The notes below the pieces were generated by a model. The model was not told the origin of the DNA. It ran no database searches and saw nothing but the letters and a program-made list of their open reading frames with translations. A stretch of 64,000 nucleotides of DNA from Peterkaempfera bronchialis. GTDB lineage: Bacteria > Actinomycetota > Actinomycetes > Streptomycetales > Streptomycetaceae. This document shows, in pieces, positions 1 to 11,059 of this stretch. The DNA lies in assembly GCF_003258605.2 (NCBI RefSeq), contig NZ_CP031264.1, positions 558,001 through 622,000 on the forward strand, written 5' to 3'. Each line of letters opens with the position of its first letter. Position 1 is the first letter of the stretch. A program made the position numbers and the translations under genes.

Positions 1-1305
1 CTCCTTGGCGAGTGCGGCCTCCTCGATCTCCAGCCTGGTCACCCGGCGGGTCAGCTGGTCGAGTTCGGCGGGCATGGAGTCGATCTCGGTCCGCAGCCGG
101 GCGCATGCCTCGTCCACCAGGTCGATGGCCTTGTCAGGCAGGAAGCGGTCGCTGATGTAGCGGTGGCTGAGGGTGGCGGCGGCGACCAGCGCCCCGTCCT
201 GGATCTTCACACCGTGGAAGACCTCCAGGCGCTCACGCAGACCGCGCAGGATGGAGATGGTGTCCTCGACCGAGGGCTCGTCGACCACCACCACCTGGAA
301 GCGCCGTTCCAGGGCGGCGTCGGACTCGATGTGCTTGCGGTACTCGTCCATCGTGGTGGCGCCGATCATATGGAGCTCACCGCGGGCGAGCATCGGCTTG
401 AGCATGTTGCCCGCGTCCATGGCCCCCTCGGCGGCGCCCGCGCCGACCACGGTGTGCAGCTCGTCCACAAAGAGCAGGATGCGTCCCTCGGCCGCCTTGA
501 CCTCGCCCAGCACGGCCTTGAGCCGCTCCTCGAACTCGCCCCGGTACTTGGCGCCGGCCACCAGGGAGCCCATGTCGAGCCCGAAGACGGTGCGGTCGCG
601 CAGTCCCTCGGGGACGTCGCCCCGGACGATCCGCTGGGCCAGCCCCTCCACGATGGCGGTCTTGCCGACGCCGGGGTCGCCGACCAGCACCGGGTTGTTC
701 TTGGACTTCCGGCTGAGGATCTGGATCACCCTGCGGATCTCGGCGTCCCGGCCGATCACCGGGTCCAGGGTCCCCTTGCGGGCCTCGGTGACCAGGTCGC
801 GGCCGTACTTCTCCAGCGCCTCATAGGCGCCTTCGGGCGTCGCCGAGGTGACCCGCTGGTGGCCGCGGACTCCGGCGAGCGCGGCGAGGAAGGAGTCCCG
901 GGTGACGCCGTACTCCTTGAGCCGGCGGCCGGCCGGGGTGGCGCTGCCCTCCTCGATGAGGGCCAGCACCAGGTGTTCCACCGACACATACTCGTCCTTG
1001 AGCCGCCCGGCGTCGCGCTCGGCCGTGTCCAGCAGCCGGGCGAGGCGCTGCGTGACGAAGACCTGGCCCGGGGTGGCGCCGGGGCCGGTGGCCCGGGGTC
1101 GGCGGGAGAGGTCCTGCTCGACGGCCGAGCGCAGGGCCGGGGTGTCCGCACCGGCCTGGGCCAGCAGGCGCGGTGCCAGGCCGTCGGGCTGGTCGAGCAG
1201 GGCGAGCAGCAGGTGTTCCCCGTCCACCTCGGTCTGCCCGAGGCGGGAAGCCGTGGTCTGCGCCTCCTGCAACGCCTCCTGGGACTTCTGGGTGAGGCGG
1301 TTCAT
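1..1305 (-). CDS. clpB: ClpB-type AAA+ disaggregase (5' part, runs off window)
   Basis: This is the N-terminal 435 codons of a ClpB/Hsp104 disaggregase, which threads aggregated proteins through its hexameric pore together with DnaK. The start ATG at 1305 gives [16 protein letters not shown], the usual Clp-N domain opening, with two Clp-N repeats over about residues 1-150. The first AAA+ domain follows with Walker A GDPGVGKT, Walker B ILLFVDE and a sensor region [14 protein letters not shown]. The window ends inside the middle coiled-coil region, so the second AAA+ domain is not visible. The ATG overlaps the stop of the cbpM-like gene (ATGA), so it is the last visible gene of the dnaK operon. 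Streptomycetes usually also carry a main clpB regulated by HspR, so this is probably a paralogue (inference). Confidence 0.95.
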   Translation of the reverse strand, partial: MNRLTQKSQEALQEAQTTASRLGQTEVDGEHLLLALLDQPDGLAPRLLAQAGADTPALRSAVEQDLSRRPRATGPGATPGQVFVTQRLARLLDTAERDAGRLKDEYVSVEHLVLALIEEGSATPAGRRLKEYGVTRDSFLAALAGVRGHQRVTSATPEGAYEALEKYGRDLVTEARKGTLDPVIGRDAEIRRVIQILSRKSKNNPVLVGDPGVGKTAIVEGLAQRIVRGDVPEGLRDRTVFGLDMGSLVAGAKYRGEFEERLKAVLGEVKAAEGRILLFVDELHTVVGAGAAEGAMDAGNMLKPMLARGELHMIGATTMDEYRKHIESDAALERRFQVVVVDEPSVEDTISILRGLRERLEVFHGVKIQDGALVAAATLSHRYISDRFLPDKAIDLVDEACARLRTEIDSMPAELDQLTRRVTRLEIEEAALAKE

Positions 1306-1673
1306 GTCCACGGCGGTTCACTCCTTGCTCCGGCCCACGGCGTCCGGTGGGGGCGGCGGCGCAGTTCGGCTTCCAGGTGGTCGATGTGGTCGAGCAGGTC
1401 GAGGACCAGTCCGATCGAGGCGTAGTTGAGGCAGAGTCCGGCCCGCAGCCGCTGGATGCGGGCGAGTTGGTACGGCGCCCCGGGCGGGAACCAGAGGCGG
1501 CCGGTGGCGTCCCGCTCGGCGTCGAGCAGGCCCAGTACGGCGAATCGGCGCACCAGGTCGGGGTGGACCCCGCCGGTCCTGGCGAGCGATTCGGCGCTGA
1601 GCCGGTGGGGGCGGGCGAGCGGGTAGCGCCTCTCCGGCGGCTGCTGCCCGGCCCGGGTGGACCGCGTGGTCAC
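1302..1673 (-). CDS. cbpM: CbpM-like chaperone modulator (MerR-like fold)
   Basis: A 123-residue protein of the CbpM type, a small helical MerR-like partner that binds the J domain of CbpA-type DnaJ proteins and restrains them. The middle region ([21 protein letters not shown], then GLLDAERD and [11 protein letters not shown]) matches the helix-turn-helix-like CbpM pattern. The C-terminal helix is rich in Leu and charged residues. The GTG start at 1673 overlaps the dnaJ stop (GTGA) and the stop overlaps the clpB ATG, so it is translationally coupled on both sides. A DNA-binding role is not excluded because the fold is MerR-like, but position next to a CbpA-type dnaJ favours the modulator role. 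Confidence 0.8.
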   Translation of the reverse strand: MTTRSTRAGQQPPERRYPLARPHRLSAESLARTGGVHPDLVRRFAVLGLLDAERDATGRLWFPPGAPYQLARIQRLRAGLCLNYASIGLVLDLLDHIDHLEAELRRRPHRTPWAGARSEPPWT

Positions 1674-2608
1674 GGCTGCCTCCTGGGGTCGAAGGACGAC
1701 TCGGCGGCCAGTTCCTGGAACAGCTCGCGCTCGCGCGGGCCGAGGGAGGGCGGGACCATGACGCGGACCTCGGCGTAGAGGTCTCCCGGGGCGCCGTGCG
1801 GATTCGGCATGCCCTGACCGCGCAGCCGCAGCCGGCGGCCGGTCGAGGAGCCGGCCGGGATGTGCACCTTGAGCGTGCCGCCGGGGGCCTCCAGCGGAAC
1901 GGTGGCACCGAGCGCCGCCTCCCAGGGGGTCACGGGCAGCGGAACGTGGATATTGCGGCCGTCCAGCCGGTAGCGGGGGTGCGGGGCGATCCGCACCACC
2001 AGGTAGAGGTCGCCGGAGGGTCCCCTGCCGCTGCCCCGGCCGCCCTCTCCGGCCAGTCGGATGCGCTGCCCGTCGACGGTGCCGGGCGGTACCTCGACCT
2101 CATAGCCGCCCGACCGGCCCGGTCCCCGCAGGGTGACCCGGTGGCGGCCACCGCGATAGGCCTCCTCGACGGTGAGCGGGAGTTCGGCCTGCTGGTCGGC
2201 GCCCGGGATCGGGCCGGTCGCGCCCCGGGCGCCGAAGAAGCCCCCGAAGAGGTCGTCGAGGTCGATGCCGCCGTCGCCGCCCCCGCCCGTCCAGACCCGG
2301 CCGCGAGCTCCGCCGAACGGCCCCCGGCCGCCGGGACCCGCACCGGCACCGGCACCGGCCGCCACCCGTTCCTCCCAGTCCTCCGGGACCTGCCGGAAGT
2401 TCTCCCCGAACCGGTCGTAGCGCGCTCGGGTCGACGGTTCGGAAAGCACCTGGTACGCCTCGTTGATCTCCTTGAACCGCTCCTCGGCGGCGGGGTCGCG
2501 GTTGACGTCCGGGTGGTGGCGCCGCGCCAGGCGGCGGAATGCCTGCTGGATCTCGTCCGCGCTCGCGCCGCGGGGGACGCCCAGTGCCTCGTAGTAGTCC
2601 CGTGCCAT
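1670..2608 (-). CDS. cbpA: CbpA-type DnaJ co-chaperone
   Basis: A 312-residue type II J-protein that stimulates DnaK ATPase and delivers clients. An N-terminal J domain carries the HPD motif (RRHHPDVNRDP), followed by a Gly/Ala-rich linker with a GAGAGAGPGGRG run and a G/F segment (DDLFGGFFG). The C-terminal half is two DnaJ beta-sandwich substrate domains (ELPLTVEEAYRGG, then HIPAGSSTGRRLRLRGQGMP). The CxxCxGxG zinc-finger repeats of classical DnaJ are absent, which marks it as the CbpA type. It lies 6 nt after grpE and overlaps cbpM by 4 nt, in line with a DnaK-CbpA-CbpM unit. Confidence 0.93.
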   Translation of the reverse strand: MARDYYEALGVPRGASADEIQQAFRRLARRHHPDVNRDPAAEERFKEINEAYQVLSEPSTRARYDRFGENFRQVPEDWEERVAAGAGAGAGPGGRGPFGGARGRVWTGGGGDGGIDLDDLFGGFFGARGATGPIPGADQQAELPLTVEEAYRGGRHRVTLRGPGRSGGYEVEVPPGTVDGQRIRLAGEGGRGSGRGPSGDLYLVVRIAPHPRYRLDGRNIHVPLPVTPWEAALGATVPLEAPGGTLKVHIPAGSSTGRRLRLRGQGMPNPHGAPGDLYAEVRVMVPPSLGPRERELFQELAAESSFDPRRQP

Positions 2609-2614
2609 GGCTGC

Positions 2615-3145
2615 TCACCCCTGCCGCCGGTTGACCACCACGGCTGCCGGGCGCAGTTGCCGACCGGGCTCGCCATAGCCCGGGCGCACCACCTTGACCA
2701 CGGTGTTGGGGTCCGCGCCGGGCTCGTCGGCCAGGCTCACCACCTCGTGCCGGGCCGGGTCGAAGGGCACATCCGCCTCCTCGTGGCGCCGGTAGCCGAG
2801 GGCCGCCAGCAGGTCGACGGCCTGGTCGCGTACCGCGCGCACGCCCGCGACGATGGTCTCCGGGTCCGCCTCGGCGTGTTGCAGCGCCAGTTCCAGGTTG
2901 TCGAGCACCTGCAACCAGGCCCCGGCGACCCGGTCCCGTTCGGCCTCCCGCTCCTGCCGGGCTTCGCGGGCACAGCGTTTGCGCAGGTTGTCGAGGTCGG
3001 CCAGGGCCCGCCGGAGGCGGTCCTCCGCCTGCTCGTACTCCCCGAGAGGCACCGTGCGGGGAGCGTCCTCGGGCTCTGCGGCGGCGGTCTCGCCGGGCGG
3101 GCCGACCGCAGGCTCCGCCGGTGCATCCTCGCGCTGCTCGGACAT
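2615..3145 (-). CDS. grpE: GrpE nucleotide exchange factor
   Basis: A 176-residue GrpE, the dimeric factor that releases ADP from DnaK. The acidic disordered N terminus (about residues 1-40) leads into a long coiled-coil helix ([18 protein letters not shown]), then the four-helix region and the small beta wing ([16 protein letters not shown]) that contacts the DnaK nucleotide-binding domain. Its place between dnaK (8 nt downstream of the dnaK stop) and dnaJ is the classic operon order. Confidence 0.92.
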   Translation of the reverse strand: MSEQREDAPAEPAVGPPGETAAAEPEDAPRTVPLGEYEQAEDRLRRALADLDNLRKRCAREARQEREAERDRVAGAWLQVLDNLELALQHAEADPETIVAGVRAVRDQAVDLLAALGYRRHEEADVPFDPARHEVVSLADEPGADPNTVVKVVRPGYGEPGRQLRPAAVVVNRRQG

Positions 3146-3153
3146 GGGTCTCC

Positions 3154-5055
<1,902 letters not shown>

Positions 5056-5102
5056 CACGTGCTCCTTGTCCGGGGGCGGATCACGCCGGACGGTCTCCCG
5101 GC

Positions 5103-6257
5103 TCAGCGGGTGGTGCCACCGGGGTGCAGGACGACCTTGGTCCAGCCGTCGTCACGCGCGTCGAAGTGCCGGTACGCCTCGGGCGCCTCCTCCAGCGGGA
5201 TCTCATGGGAGACGATCCAGGACGGCTTGGCCTTGCCCGAGTGGACCAGGTTGCGCAGTCGGCGGTTGTACGCCTTGACGTTGCACTGGCCGTTGCCCAC
5301 GCTCTGCCCCTTGAACCAGAACAGGCCGTAGTCGAAGGCGACTTCGCCCTGCCGGTAGAGCTGGTCCGGGCTGTGCGGGTCCTGGGGGACGAAGACCCCG
5401 ACCACGCCGATGCGGCCGGCGAAGCGCACCGACTGGACCAGGTTGTTGAGGGTGAGGTTGGGGTGCTCCTGGCCCTGCGGATCGTGGGCCTGGTACCCGA
5501 CGCACTCGCAGCCGCAGTCGGCGCCGAGCCCGCCGGTCTCCTCAAGCACCCGGTCGATGGGGGAGACCTTGGAGTCGTCCACCGGGATCGCGCCGATCTG
5601 CTCGGCCAGGGCCAGGCGGTCCGGGTGCCGGTCCACCACCAAGACCTTCTCGGCGCTCTTCAGGGTCGCGGACAGAGCGGCCATCAGGCCGACCGGACCG
5701 GCGCCGTAGATCACCACGGTCTCGCCGGGCAGCACCCCGGCCAGCTCGGTGCAGTGCCAGCCGGTCGGGAAGATGTCGGAGAGCATCACATAGTCGGTCT
5801 GCCGCTCCCGTGCGTCCTCGGGCAGCACCAGGCAGTTGTGGTCGCCGTAGGGCACCCGCAGCAGCTCCGCCTGGCCGCCGGAGTACGGTCCCATGCCCGC
5901 GAACCCGTAGGCGGCACCGGCCATCCGGGGGTCGGGGTTGGTGCTCAGGCAGAAGGCGGTCAGGCCCTGCTCGCAGTTGCGGCAGAAGCCGCAGGAGATG
6001 TTGAACGGCAGACAGACCAGGTCGCCCACGCGCACCCGGTCGACGGCGTCGCCCACCTCCACGACCTCGCCCAGGTTCTCGTGGCCGAGGGTGCGGCCGG
6101 TCTCCATGTCGGTCCTGCCCTCGTACATATGCAGGTCCGAGCCGCAGATATTGGTGGCGGTGATTCTCACCAGCACATCGGTCGGCCGTTCTATCCGCGC
6201 GTCGGGCACGTCCTTGACCTTGACGCTGCGCGGCCCTTCGTAGACCAGTGCCTTCAT
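5103..6257 (-). CDS. Zinc-dependent alcohol dehydrogenase, glutathione-independent formaldehyde dehydrogenase type
   Basis: A 384-residue medium-chain zinc dehydrogenase. The catalytic zinc ligands are visible in [13 protein letters not shown] and the GHEN motif. Four closely spaced Cys ([15 protein letters not shown]) form the structural zinc lobe. The NAD-binding Rossmann motif is [13 protein letters not shown]. Long insertions and the segment [10 protein letters not shown] resemble the glutathione-independent formaldehyde dehydrogenase/dismutase of Pseudomonas putida, so NAD-linked oxidation of formaldehyde or other short aldehydes/alcohols is likely; the substrate is not proven. Start MKALVYEGP at 6257 is chosen because an AAGGGGA precedes it by about 4 nt. 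As first gene before dnaK-grpE-cbpA-cbpM-clpB, it suggests a combined electrophile/protein-damage stress operon. Confidence 0.85.
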   Translation of the reverse strand: MKALVYEGPRSVKVKDVPDARIERPTDVLVRITATNICGSDLHMYEGRTDMETGRTLGHENLGEVVEVGDAVDRVRVGDLVCLPFNISCGFCRNCEQGLTAFCLSTNPDPRMAGAAYGFAGMGPYSGGQAELLRVPYGDHNCLVLPEDARERQTDYVMLSDIFPTGWHCTELAGVLPGETVVIYGAGPVGLMAALSATLKSAEKVLVVDRHPDRLALAEQIGAIPVDDSKVSPIDRVLEETGGLGADCGCECVGYQAHDPQGQEHPNLTLNNLVQSVRFAGRIGVVGVFVPQDPHSPDQLYRQGEVAFDYGLFWFKGQSVGNGQCNVKAYNRRLRNLVHSGKAKPSWIVSHEIPLEEAPEAYRHFDARDDGWTKVVLHPGGTTR

Positions 6258-6473
6258 GGGATTCCCCTTCGCTTGCGTCACGCGCGTACGCGGTGCGGCC
6301 ACCGATGGGCCGGGCGTACCGAGACAGGCGAGAAGGGCTGTCCCGCCGCGTCTGCGCGGCGGGCCGGCGAGTCGGCGGCGGTTGAACGCCGTGCCGCTGC
6401 TCGCCCGTTGCCACTGCTCACCTCTTTCAGGCTGTCACCCTCAGGAGGTATGTCAAACGGGGGGAAAGGGCAT
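6258..6473. promoter_or_regulatory. Presumed promoter region of the dehydrogenase-dnaK operon
   Basis: This gene-free stretch precedes the minus-strand stress operon. On the minus strand a TTGACA hexamer occurs at 6456-6451, but no good -10 element lies 16-18 nt further on. No HAIR (HspR) or CIRCE (HrcA) inverted repeat was seen. The promoter call rests mainly on position. Confidence 0.35.
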
Positions 6474-6525
6474 GCCGCCGTCCCGCCGCCGCCCGTCTCG
6501 GGACGGGCAGCGGCGGGACGGCGGC
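6474..6525 (-). terminator. Very strong stem-loop downstream of the esterase gene
   Basis: Arms GCCGCCGTCCCGCCGC (6474-6489) and GCGGCGGGACGGCGGC (6510-6525) are perfect complements. A second 7-bp inner stem GCCCGTC/GACGGGC follows after one mismatch, with a TCGG loop. It lies about 60 nt after the esterase stop at 6584 and so fits as terminator of the debranching-enzyme/esterase transcript. There is no U tract, as is common in actinomycetes. Confidence 0.7.
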
Positions 6526-6581
6526 GGCACGGCGGCGGTACGGCGGCGGGACGGCGGCGGGACGGCAGCGGGACGGCGGGG
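6517..6581. repeat. 11-bp tandem repeat (about six units)
   Basis: Five units of GACGGCGGCGG (first base varying G/C/T, one internal A) plus a partial sixth run from 6517 to 6581, ending just before the esterase stop. The first unit overlaps the right arm of the hairpin above. The array is non-coding and may vary in copy number. Confidence 0.8.
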
Positions 6582-6583
6582 TG

Positions 6584-7561
6584 TCAGGACGCGGTGAGCG
6601 GGAGGGAGCGCAGAAAGCGGAGCTGCTCCAGGTCCTGGTAGTAGCCGCCGCCCTCGTGGCGGTTGTACGGCCAGAGGCGGATGTCCTTCTCGCCGGCGTA
6701 GTGGTTGTACGCGGCGAAGACCGTCGAGGGCGGGCAGATGTCGTCCATCAGCCCGGCCGAGAAGAGCGCCGGGGCGGTGGCACGGGCGGCGAAGTTGACG
6801 CCGTCGAAGTAGGACAGGGTGCGGAAGACCGGCTCCACGGCCTCGCGGTGGGTGCGCAGATAGGTCCAGATCTCCCGGTAGGCGTTGCCCTCCACCACAT
6901 GCAGCGCCCGCCGGTAGTGGCAGAGCGACGGCTGGTTGACCAGGGCCGCGCCGACGTCGTCGGCCAGCGCGGCGGCGGCCAGCGCGATGCCGCCGCCCTG
7001 GCTGCCGCCGGAGACGATGATCCGGGCCGGATCGACGGACGGATGGGCGCGGGCCGCGTCCACCGCCCGGACGGCGTCGGTGAAGACCCGGCGGTAGTAG
7101 TAGTCGGCCGGGTCCTGGATGCCCCGGGTGACCATCCCTGGCGAGGACGGCCCCGAGCTGCCGTAGGGATCGCCGGTGGCGCCCGGTTGCAGCGAGCCGC
7201 CCTGGCCCCGGGTGTCCATCAGCAGATGGACATAGCCGGCCGCGGGCCAGGTCAGCCACTCATACGGGAAGCCCCGCCCGCCGCCGTAGCCGAGGAAGCC
7301 GACCACGCACGGCAGCGGCCCGGTGGCGGAGGCGGGGACCAGCAGCCAGCCGGCCACCGGGTCGCCGCCGAAGCCGGGGAAGCGCACATCGAAGACGTCG
7401 ACCTCGCTGAGGCAGGCGTCATAGGGGTGGAACTCCGGCGGGCGGTCGTGGGTGCGGGCCTCGGCGAGGGTCTCCGCCCAGAAGGCGTCGAAGTCGTCGG
7501 GCTCCTCACGGTCGGGCAGATAGCGGCGCAGTTCCTCCAGCGGGAGGTCCATCTGGGGCAC
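6584..7561 (-). CDS. Acetyl xylan esterase, CE7 family (cephalosporin-C deacetylase type)
   Basis: A 325-residue alpha/beta hydrolase of carbohydrate esterase family 7, which removes acetyl groups from xylan, xylo-oligosaccharides or similar small esters. The nucleophile elbow is GGSQGGG, the acid is in GLMDDICPPST and the catalytic His in YNRHEGGG, all in family order. The RGQGG motif near MDTRGQGGSLQ is also typical of CE7. The length matches the usual 320-330. The GTG start at 7561 has GAGGAG 7 nt upstream. No signal peptide is seen, so it acts inside the cell. It follows the debranching enzyme by 42 nt and likely shares its transcript. Confidence 0.9.
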   Translation of the reverse strand: MPQMDLPLEELRRYLPDREEPDDFDAFWAETLAEARTHDRPPEFHPYDACLSEVDVFDVRFPGFGGDPVAGWLLVPASATGPLPCVVGFLGYGGGRGFPYEWLTWPAAGYVHLLMDTRGQGGSLQPGATGDPYGSSGPSSPGMVTRGIQDPADYYYRRVFTDAVRAVDAARAHPSVDPARIIVSGGSQGGGIALAAAALADDVGAALVNQPSLCHYRRALHVVEGNAYREIWTYLRTHREAVEPVFRTLSYFDGVNFAARATAPALFSAGLMDDICPPSTVFAAYNHYAGEKDIRLWPYNRHEGGGYYQDLEQLRFLRSLPLTAS

Positions 7562-7603
7562 GGTGCGGCTCCTCGGGGATGCAGGCGGCGGGGTGACGGC
7601 GCG

Positions 7604-9760
7604 TCAGGCGGGGTTCCCGGAGTCGGCCTCGGGGTCGACGCCGGTGTCGGCGCCGACCACCCGTACCGGCGCCGATGTGGTGACCCGGGCGCGGCCGTCT
7701 GCGTCAAGCGCGACCGAGAGCGGGTGCCCGGCGATCCGCAGGCCGTCCAGGCGCAGCGGGCGGAGGCTGTGGGCGGCCGGCGACAGGCTGAGCGTTCCAC
7801 CGGGTACGTCGGCGTCGAGCCCCAGAGCGGCCTGGAGCAGCACGACGGCGGAGGCGGCGGACCAGGCCTGCGGGCGGCAGGCGGCCGGGTAGGGCGCGGG
7901 CGCGGGGTCGATCGCGGAGCCGTGGCCGGCGAACAGCTCGGGGAGCCTCCCCTCGAATGCCTCGGAGGCGGCGATCAGGCCCTCGGCCAGCGCGGCGGCC
8001 TCCTGCGGGAATCCGGCGCGGACCAGGCCGTGCACGGCGATGGCGGTGTCATGCGGCCAGATCGACCCGATGTGATAGCCGAGCGGGTTGAACCCGGTGC
8101 TGTCGGTGGAGAGGGTGCGCAGGCCGAAGCCGGAGTCCAGCTCGGGTCCGGCGATCCGGGCGGCCAGCAGTGCGCTCTCCTCCTGGTCGAGCAGTCCGGT
8201 ACCGAGCAGATGGCCGAAGCCGGAGGTGACCGAGTCCACCGGCTGCTTCTTGGCGTCCAGTGCCACCGCCGGGTAGCGGCCGGTCTCGTCCTCGACCCAG
8301 AAGCTCTCCCGGAACCGGCGGCGCAGCCGGTCGGCCCACTCCTCCCAGCGGTCCGCGCCCGGGCGGCCGAAGGCGCGCAGCAGCTCGGCCCCGGCGAGGG
8401 CGGCCTCATAGCCGTACGCCTGGACCTCGCAGAGCGCGATCGGCGCTTCGGCGAGGCGGCCGTCACGCCAGCGGATGGAGTCGCCGGAGTCCTTCCAGCC
8501 CTGGTTGGCCAGGCCCCGGCCGGTGGTGTCGATGTACTCCAGCAGCCCGTCGCCGTCGGCGTCGCCGTAGGTGGCCAGCCACTCCAGCGCGGCCTCGGCG
8601 TGCGGCAGCAGCTCCCGCACCTGCTCCGGGTCCAGGCCCCAGCGCCAGGCGTCGCGGAGCAGGGTGATCCAGAGCGGGGTGGCGTCGACGGTGCCGTAGT
8701 AGACCGGGGGGAGGCTGGTGCGCTCGTCCAGGTTCAGCTCCTCGCGGCGGACCTCGTGCAGGATCTTGCCGGGCTGCTCCTCGGAGCGCGGGTCGACGGC
8801 GGCGCCCTGGCGGCGGGCCAGGGTGCGCAAGGTTCCGGCGGCCAGCTCGGTGCCGAGCGGCAGCAGCATCCGGGCGGCCCAGAGCGAGTCGCGGCCGAAG
8901 AGGGTGAGGAACCACGGGGAGCCGGCGGCGAGGAAGACGTCCTCCGGGGCCTGCGGGTCGGAGAGCAGCAGCCGCTCCAGGTCGCCGACGGACCGGGCCA
9001 CCAGGTGGTCGAGGCTGCGGTCGGCGCTGCGCAGCGTCACCGGCTGCCAGGGCACGGCGTCCCGGTGCACGGCCGGGAACTGGTCGGGCTCCCGGTCCTG
9101 GACGGTGCACTCGACGGTGGTCTGCCAGGTCTCGCCGGGGGGCAGCTCGATGTGGTGGCGCAGTTCGGCGTGGCTGCCGGCGGTGCGGACCTCGGCGGCG
9201 GGCGTGCCCGGGGCGCTGCGCAGGGCGACGGTCAGCCCGCCGTCCGTCCAGGTCAGGCCGTCGGCGTCGGCCTGCGGGGTGAGGGCGGGGAGGCTGCGGC
9301 CGCTCTTGACGTCGACCATCCGGGCCAGGTCGGTGGCGGCCCGGACGACCAGGGTCAGCCGGACGTGCCCCAGGCCCGCGTTGCTGATGCTCAGCTCCTC
9401 GCGGAGCGCGCCCGGCTCGACCCGGCGCACCCGGTGCAGGGTGACCGCCGGGTCGGCGGTGTGCTCACCGACACCGCGCAGCACCGCGCGGAACGCCGTC
9501 TCGTCGGCGGCGCGCAGCGTGCGGGCGATCGGCGCCACCGGGACGCCCTCCACCCGGACCGAGAGCGCGGAGAGCGCCCGCCGGTCCCCGTGGAAGAAGC
9601 CGTCGGCCCCGGTCGCGATGTCCCCGTCCGGGCGGGAGAGCACCAGGCTGGGGGCGTAGAGGGTGGTGCAGGTGTCGTGCAGGAAGGGCTGGAGCCCTTC
9701 GACCGCGACCTCCTCGGCGGGCTGGTCACCGGCGGGGTGTCCCTGGACAGCCATGTTCAC
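7604..9760 (-). CDS. Glycogen-debranching-type amylo-alpha-1,6-glucosidase
   Basis: A 718-residue bacterial-type glycogen debranching enzyme. The N-terminal domain (YAPSLVLSRPDGDI, DGFFHGDRRALS, about residues 25-240) is the beta-rich GDE N domain. The C-terminal two-thirds is an (alpha/alpha)6 barrel with WFLTLFGRDSLWAARM, a Trp/Asp-rich segment QGWKDSGDSIRW and GYHIGSIWPHDTA, which in this family line the active site. It probably hydrolyses alpha-1,6 branches of imported oligosaccharides or storage glucan. GTG 9760 is chosen because an AGAGG lies about 9 nt upstream; ATG 9754 is an alternative. The promoter faces the LacI gene, and two operator-like sites lie between them. Confidence 0.88.
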   Translation of the reverse strand: MNMAVQGHPAGDQPAEEVAVEGLQPFLHDTCTTLYAPSLVLSRPDGDIATGADGFFHGDRRALSALSVRVEGVPVAPIARTLRAADETAFRAVLRGVGEHTADPAVTLHRVRRVEPGALREELSISNAGLGHVRLTLVVRAATDLARMVDVKSGRSLPALTPQADADGLTWTDGGLTVALRSAPGTPAAEVRTAGSHAELRHHIELPPGETWQTTVECTVQDREPDQFPAVHRDAVPWQPVTLRSADRSLDHLVARSVGDLERLLLSDPQAPEDVFLAAGSPWFLTLFGRDSLWAARMLLPLGTELAAGTLRTLARRQGAAVDPRSEEQPGKILHEVRREELNLDERTSLPPVYYGTVDATPLWITLLRDAWRWGLDPEQVRELLPHAEAALEWLATYGDADGDGLLEYIDTTGRGLANQGWKDSGDSIRWRDGRLAEAPIALCEVQAYGYEAALAGAELLRAFGRPGADRWEEWADRLRRRFRESFWVEDETGRYPAVALDAKKQPVDSVTSGFGHLLGTGLLDQEESALLAARIAGPELDSGFGLRTLSTDSTGFNPLGYHIGSIWPHDTAIAVHGLVRAGFPQEAAALAEGLIAASEAFEGRLPELFAGHGSAIDPAPAPYPAACRPQAWSAASAVVLLQAALGLDADVPGGTLSLSPAAHSLRPLRLDGLRIAGHPLSVALDADGRARVTTSAPVRVVGADTGVDPEADSGNPA

Positions 9761-9780
9761 TGTGGGGCGCCTCTCATCGT

Positions 9781-9794
9781 TTGGATCGATCAAA
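9781..9794. promoter_or_regulatory. LacI-type operator-like palindrome 1
   Basis: TTGGATCGATCAAA is a near-perfect inverted repeat centred on GATCGATC, 20 nt upstream of the debranching-enzyme start and in the divergent region shared with the LacI gene. Centre CG and ~14-bp symmetry are typical of LacI/GalR operators. Confidence 0.55.
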
Positions 9795-9832
9795 TCTCAC
9801 CCTAACCCTTGCCAACCTGGGGTTGAAGAGAG

Positions 9833-9849
9833 TTTTATCGATCCATCAA
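9833..9849. promoter_or_regulatory. LacI-type operator-like palindrome 2
   Basis: TTTTATCGATCCATCAA shares the ATCGATC core with site 1, about 50 bp away and about 50 bp before the LacI start. Two half-matched copies in one divergent promoter suggest autoregulation plus control of the debranching/esterase transcript. Confidence 0.5.
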
Positions 9850-9899
9850 CCACGCAGCGCCGCGTTTCAGCCGTCGGCGCTTCATGACGGAGGCCGTTG

Positions 9900-10955
9900 G
9901 TGGCAGCTACGAACCCGCCTGCCGGGCGCAGAAAGGGCCCGCCCACGCTGGCCCTGGTCGCCCAGCGGGCCGGGGTGTCCGCACAGACGGTGTCCAATGC
10001 GCTCAACTCCCCCGAGCTGCTGGCCCCGGCGACCCTGGAGCGGGTCCGCCAGGCCATCACCGAGCTGGACTACCGCCCTCACCAGGCCGCCCGCTCGCTG
10101 CGGACCAAGTCCAGCCGGCTGATCGGGTACGGTGTGGTTCCGGCCCCCAGCGGTGTCTCCACGCCTGTCCTCGACCACTTCCTGCACGCGCTGTCGGACT
10201 CGGCCGACCAGGCGGGCTACCGTATCCTGCTCTTCGCCGCCCCCACCGGCGCGGCCGACGAGCCCGAGCGGTACGCCGAACTGCTCCAGGACCACTCGGT
10301 CGACGCGTTCGTCCTGAGCGGCACCTACCGGGGCGACCGCCGCCCCGCCTGGCTGCAGAAGCGTTCCATCCCCTTTGTCGCGTTCGGCCGCTCCTGGTCG
10401 GCGCGTGACATCGGGGACTGGGTGGACGTGGACGGCGCCCACGGCACCTCGGCCGCCGTCGACCACCTGGTCGCCCTCGGCCACCGCAGGATCGCCTTCC
10501 TGGGCTGGCCGCGCGGCTCCGGCGTCGGTGACGACCGGGCACGCGGCTGGCGCGAGGCGATGCGCCGGCACGGGCTGCCGGTACGGGACCTCCGGATCAG
10601 CTCGGTGGACGACGTGGACGCCGCCGGGGAGGCGGTCGGCCGGCTGATCCACGGCGGCGCCACCGCCGTCGTCGCGGCCAGCGACACGCTGGCGCTCGGC
10701 TGCTACCGGGCGCTGCGTGAGGCCGGTCACGTCCCCGGTCGGGACATGGCAGTGGTCGGGTTCGACGACTCGCCCGCCGCCGCGCTGCTCAGCCCCAGCC
10801 TCAGCAGCCTGCACCAGCCGCTGGAGGAGGTCGGCCGGGCCTGCATGCGGCTGCTGCTGGCTCGGATCAAGCGTCCGGAGGCCGAGCCGGAGCATGTGCT
10901 GCTGGCCCCGGACCTCGTCGTCCGGGAGAGCTCCGCCCCGGCGCCGGCGAGGTGA
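9900..10955 (+). CDS. LacI family transcriptional regulator
   Basis: A 351-residue LacI/GalR regulator. The N-terminal helix-turn-helix and hinge are clear (TLALVAQRAGVSAQTVSNAL, then LDYRPHQAARSLRT), followed by a periplasmic-binding-protein-like effector domain ending in the usual GFDDSPAAALLSPSLSSLHQP. It probably senses a sugar and represses the flanking importer and glucosidase genes. GTG 9900 is preferred to a TTG one codon earlier because GGAGG lies 6 nt upstream. Confidence 0.93.
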   Translation: MAATNPPAGRRKGPPTLALVAQRAGVSAQTVSNALNSPELLAPATLERVRQAITELDYRPHQAARSLRTKSSRLIGYGVVPAPSGVSTPVLDHFLHALSDSADQAGYRILLFAAPTGAADEPERYAELLQDHSVDAFVLSGTYRGDRRPAWLQKRSIPFVAFGRSWSARDIGDWVDVDGAHGTSAAVDHLVALGHRRIAFLGWPRGSGVGDDRARGWREAMRRHGLPVRDLRISSVDDVDAAGEAVGRLIHGGATAVVAASDTLALGCYRALREAGHVPGRDMAVVGFDDSPAAALLSPSLSSLHQPLEEVGRACMRLLLARIKRPEAEPEHVLLAPDLVVRESSAPAPAR

Positions 10956-11059
10956 ACCCGGTCACACCGGACCACCCCGCATGACCGCACCACCTGTATG
11001 ACCGCACCACCCGCACGACCCTGCACCACCCTGCATGACCCGCACGACCTGGAGAGATG

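Noticed and set aside
6421..6470. HspR (HAIR) or HrcA (CIRCE) site upstream of the stress operon
   Set aside because: No inverted repeat like CTTGAGT-N7-ACTCAAG or TTAGCACTC-N9-GAGTGCTAA is present.
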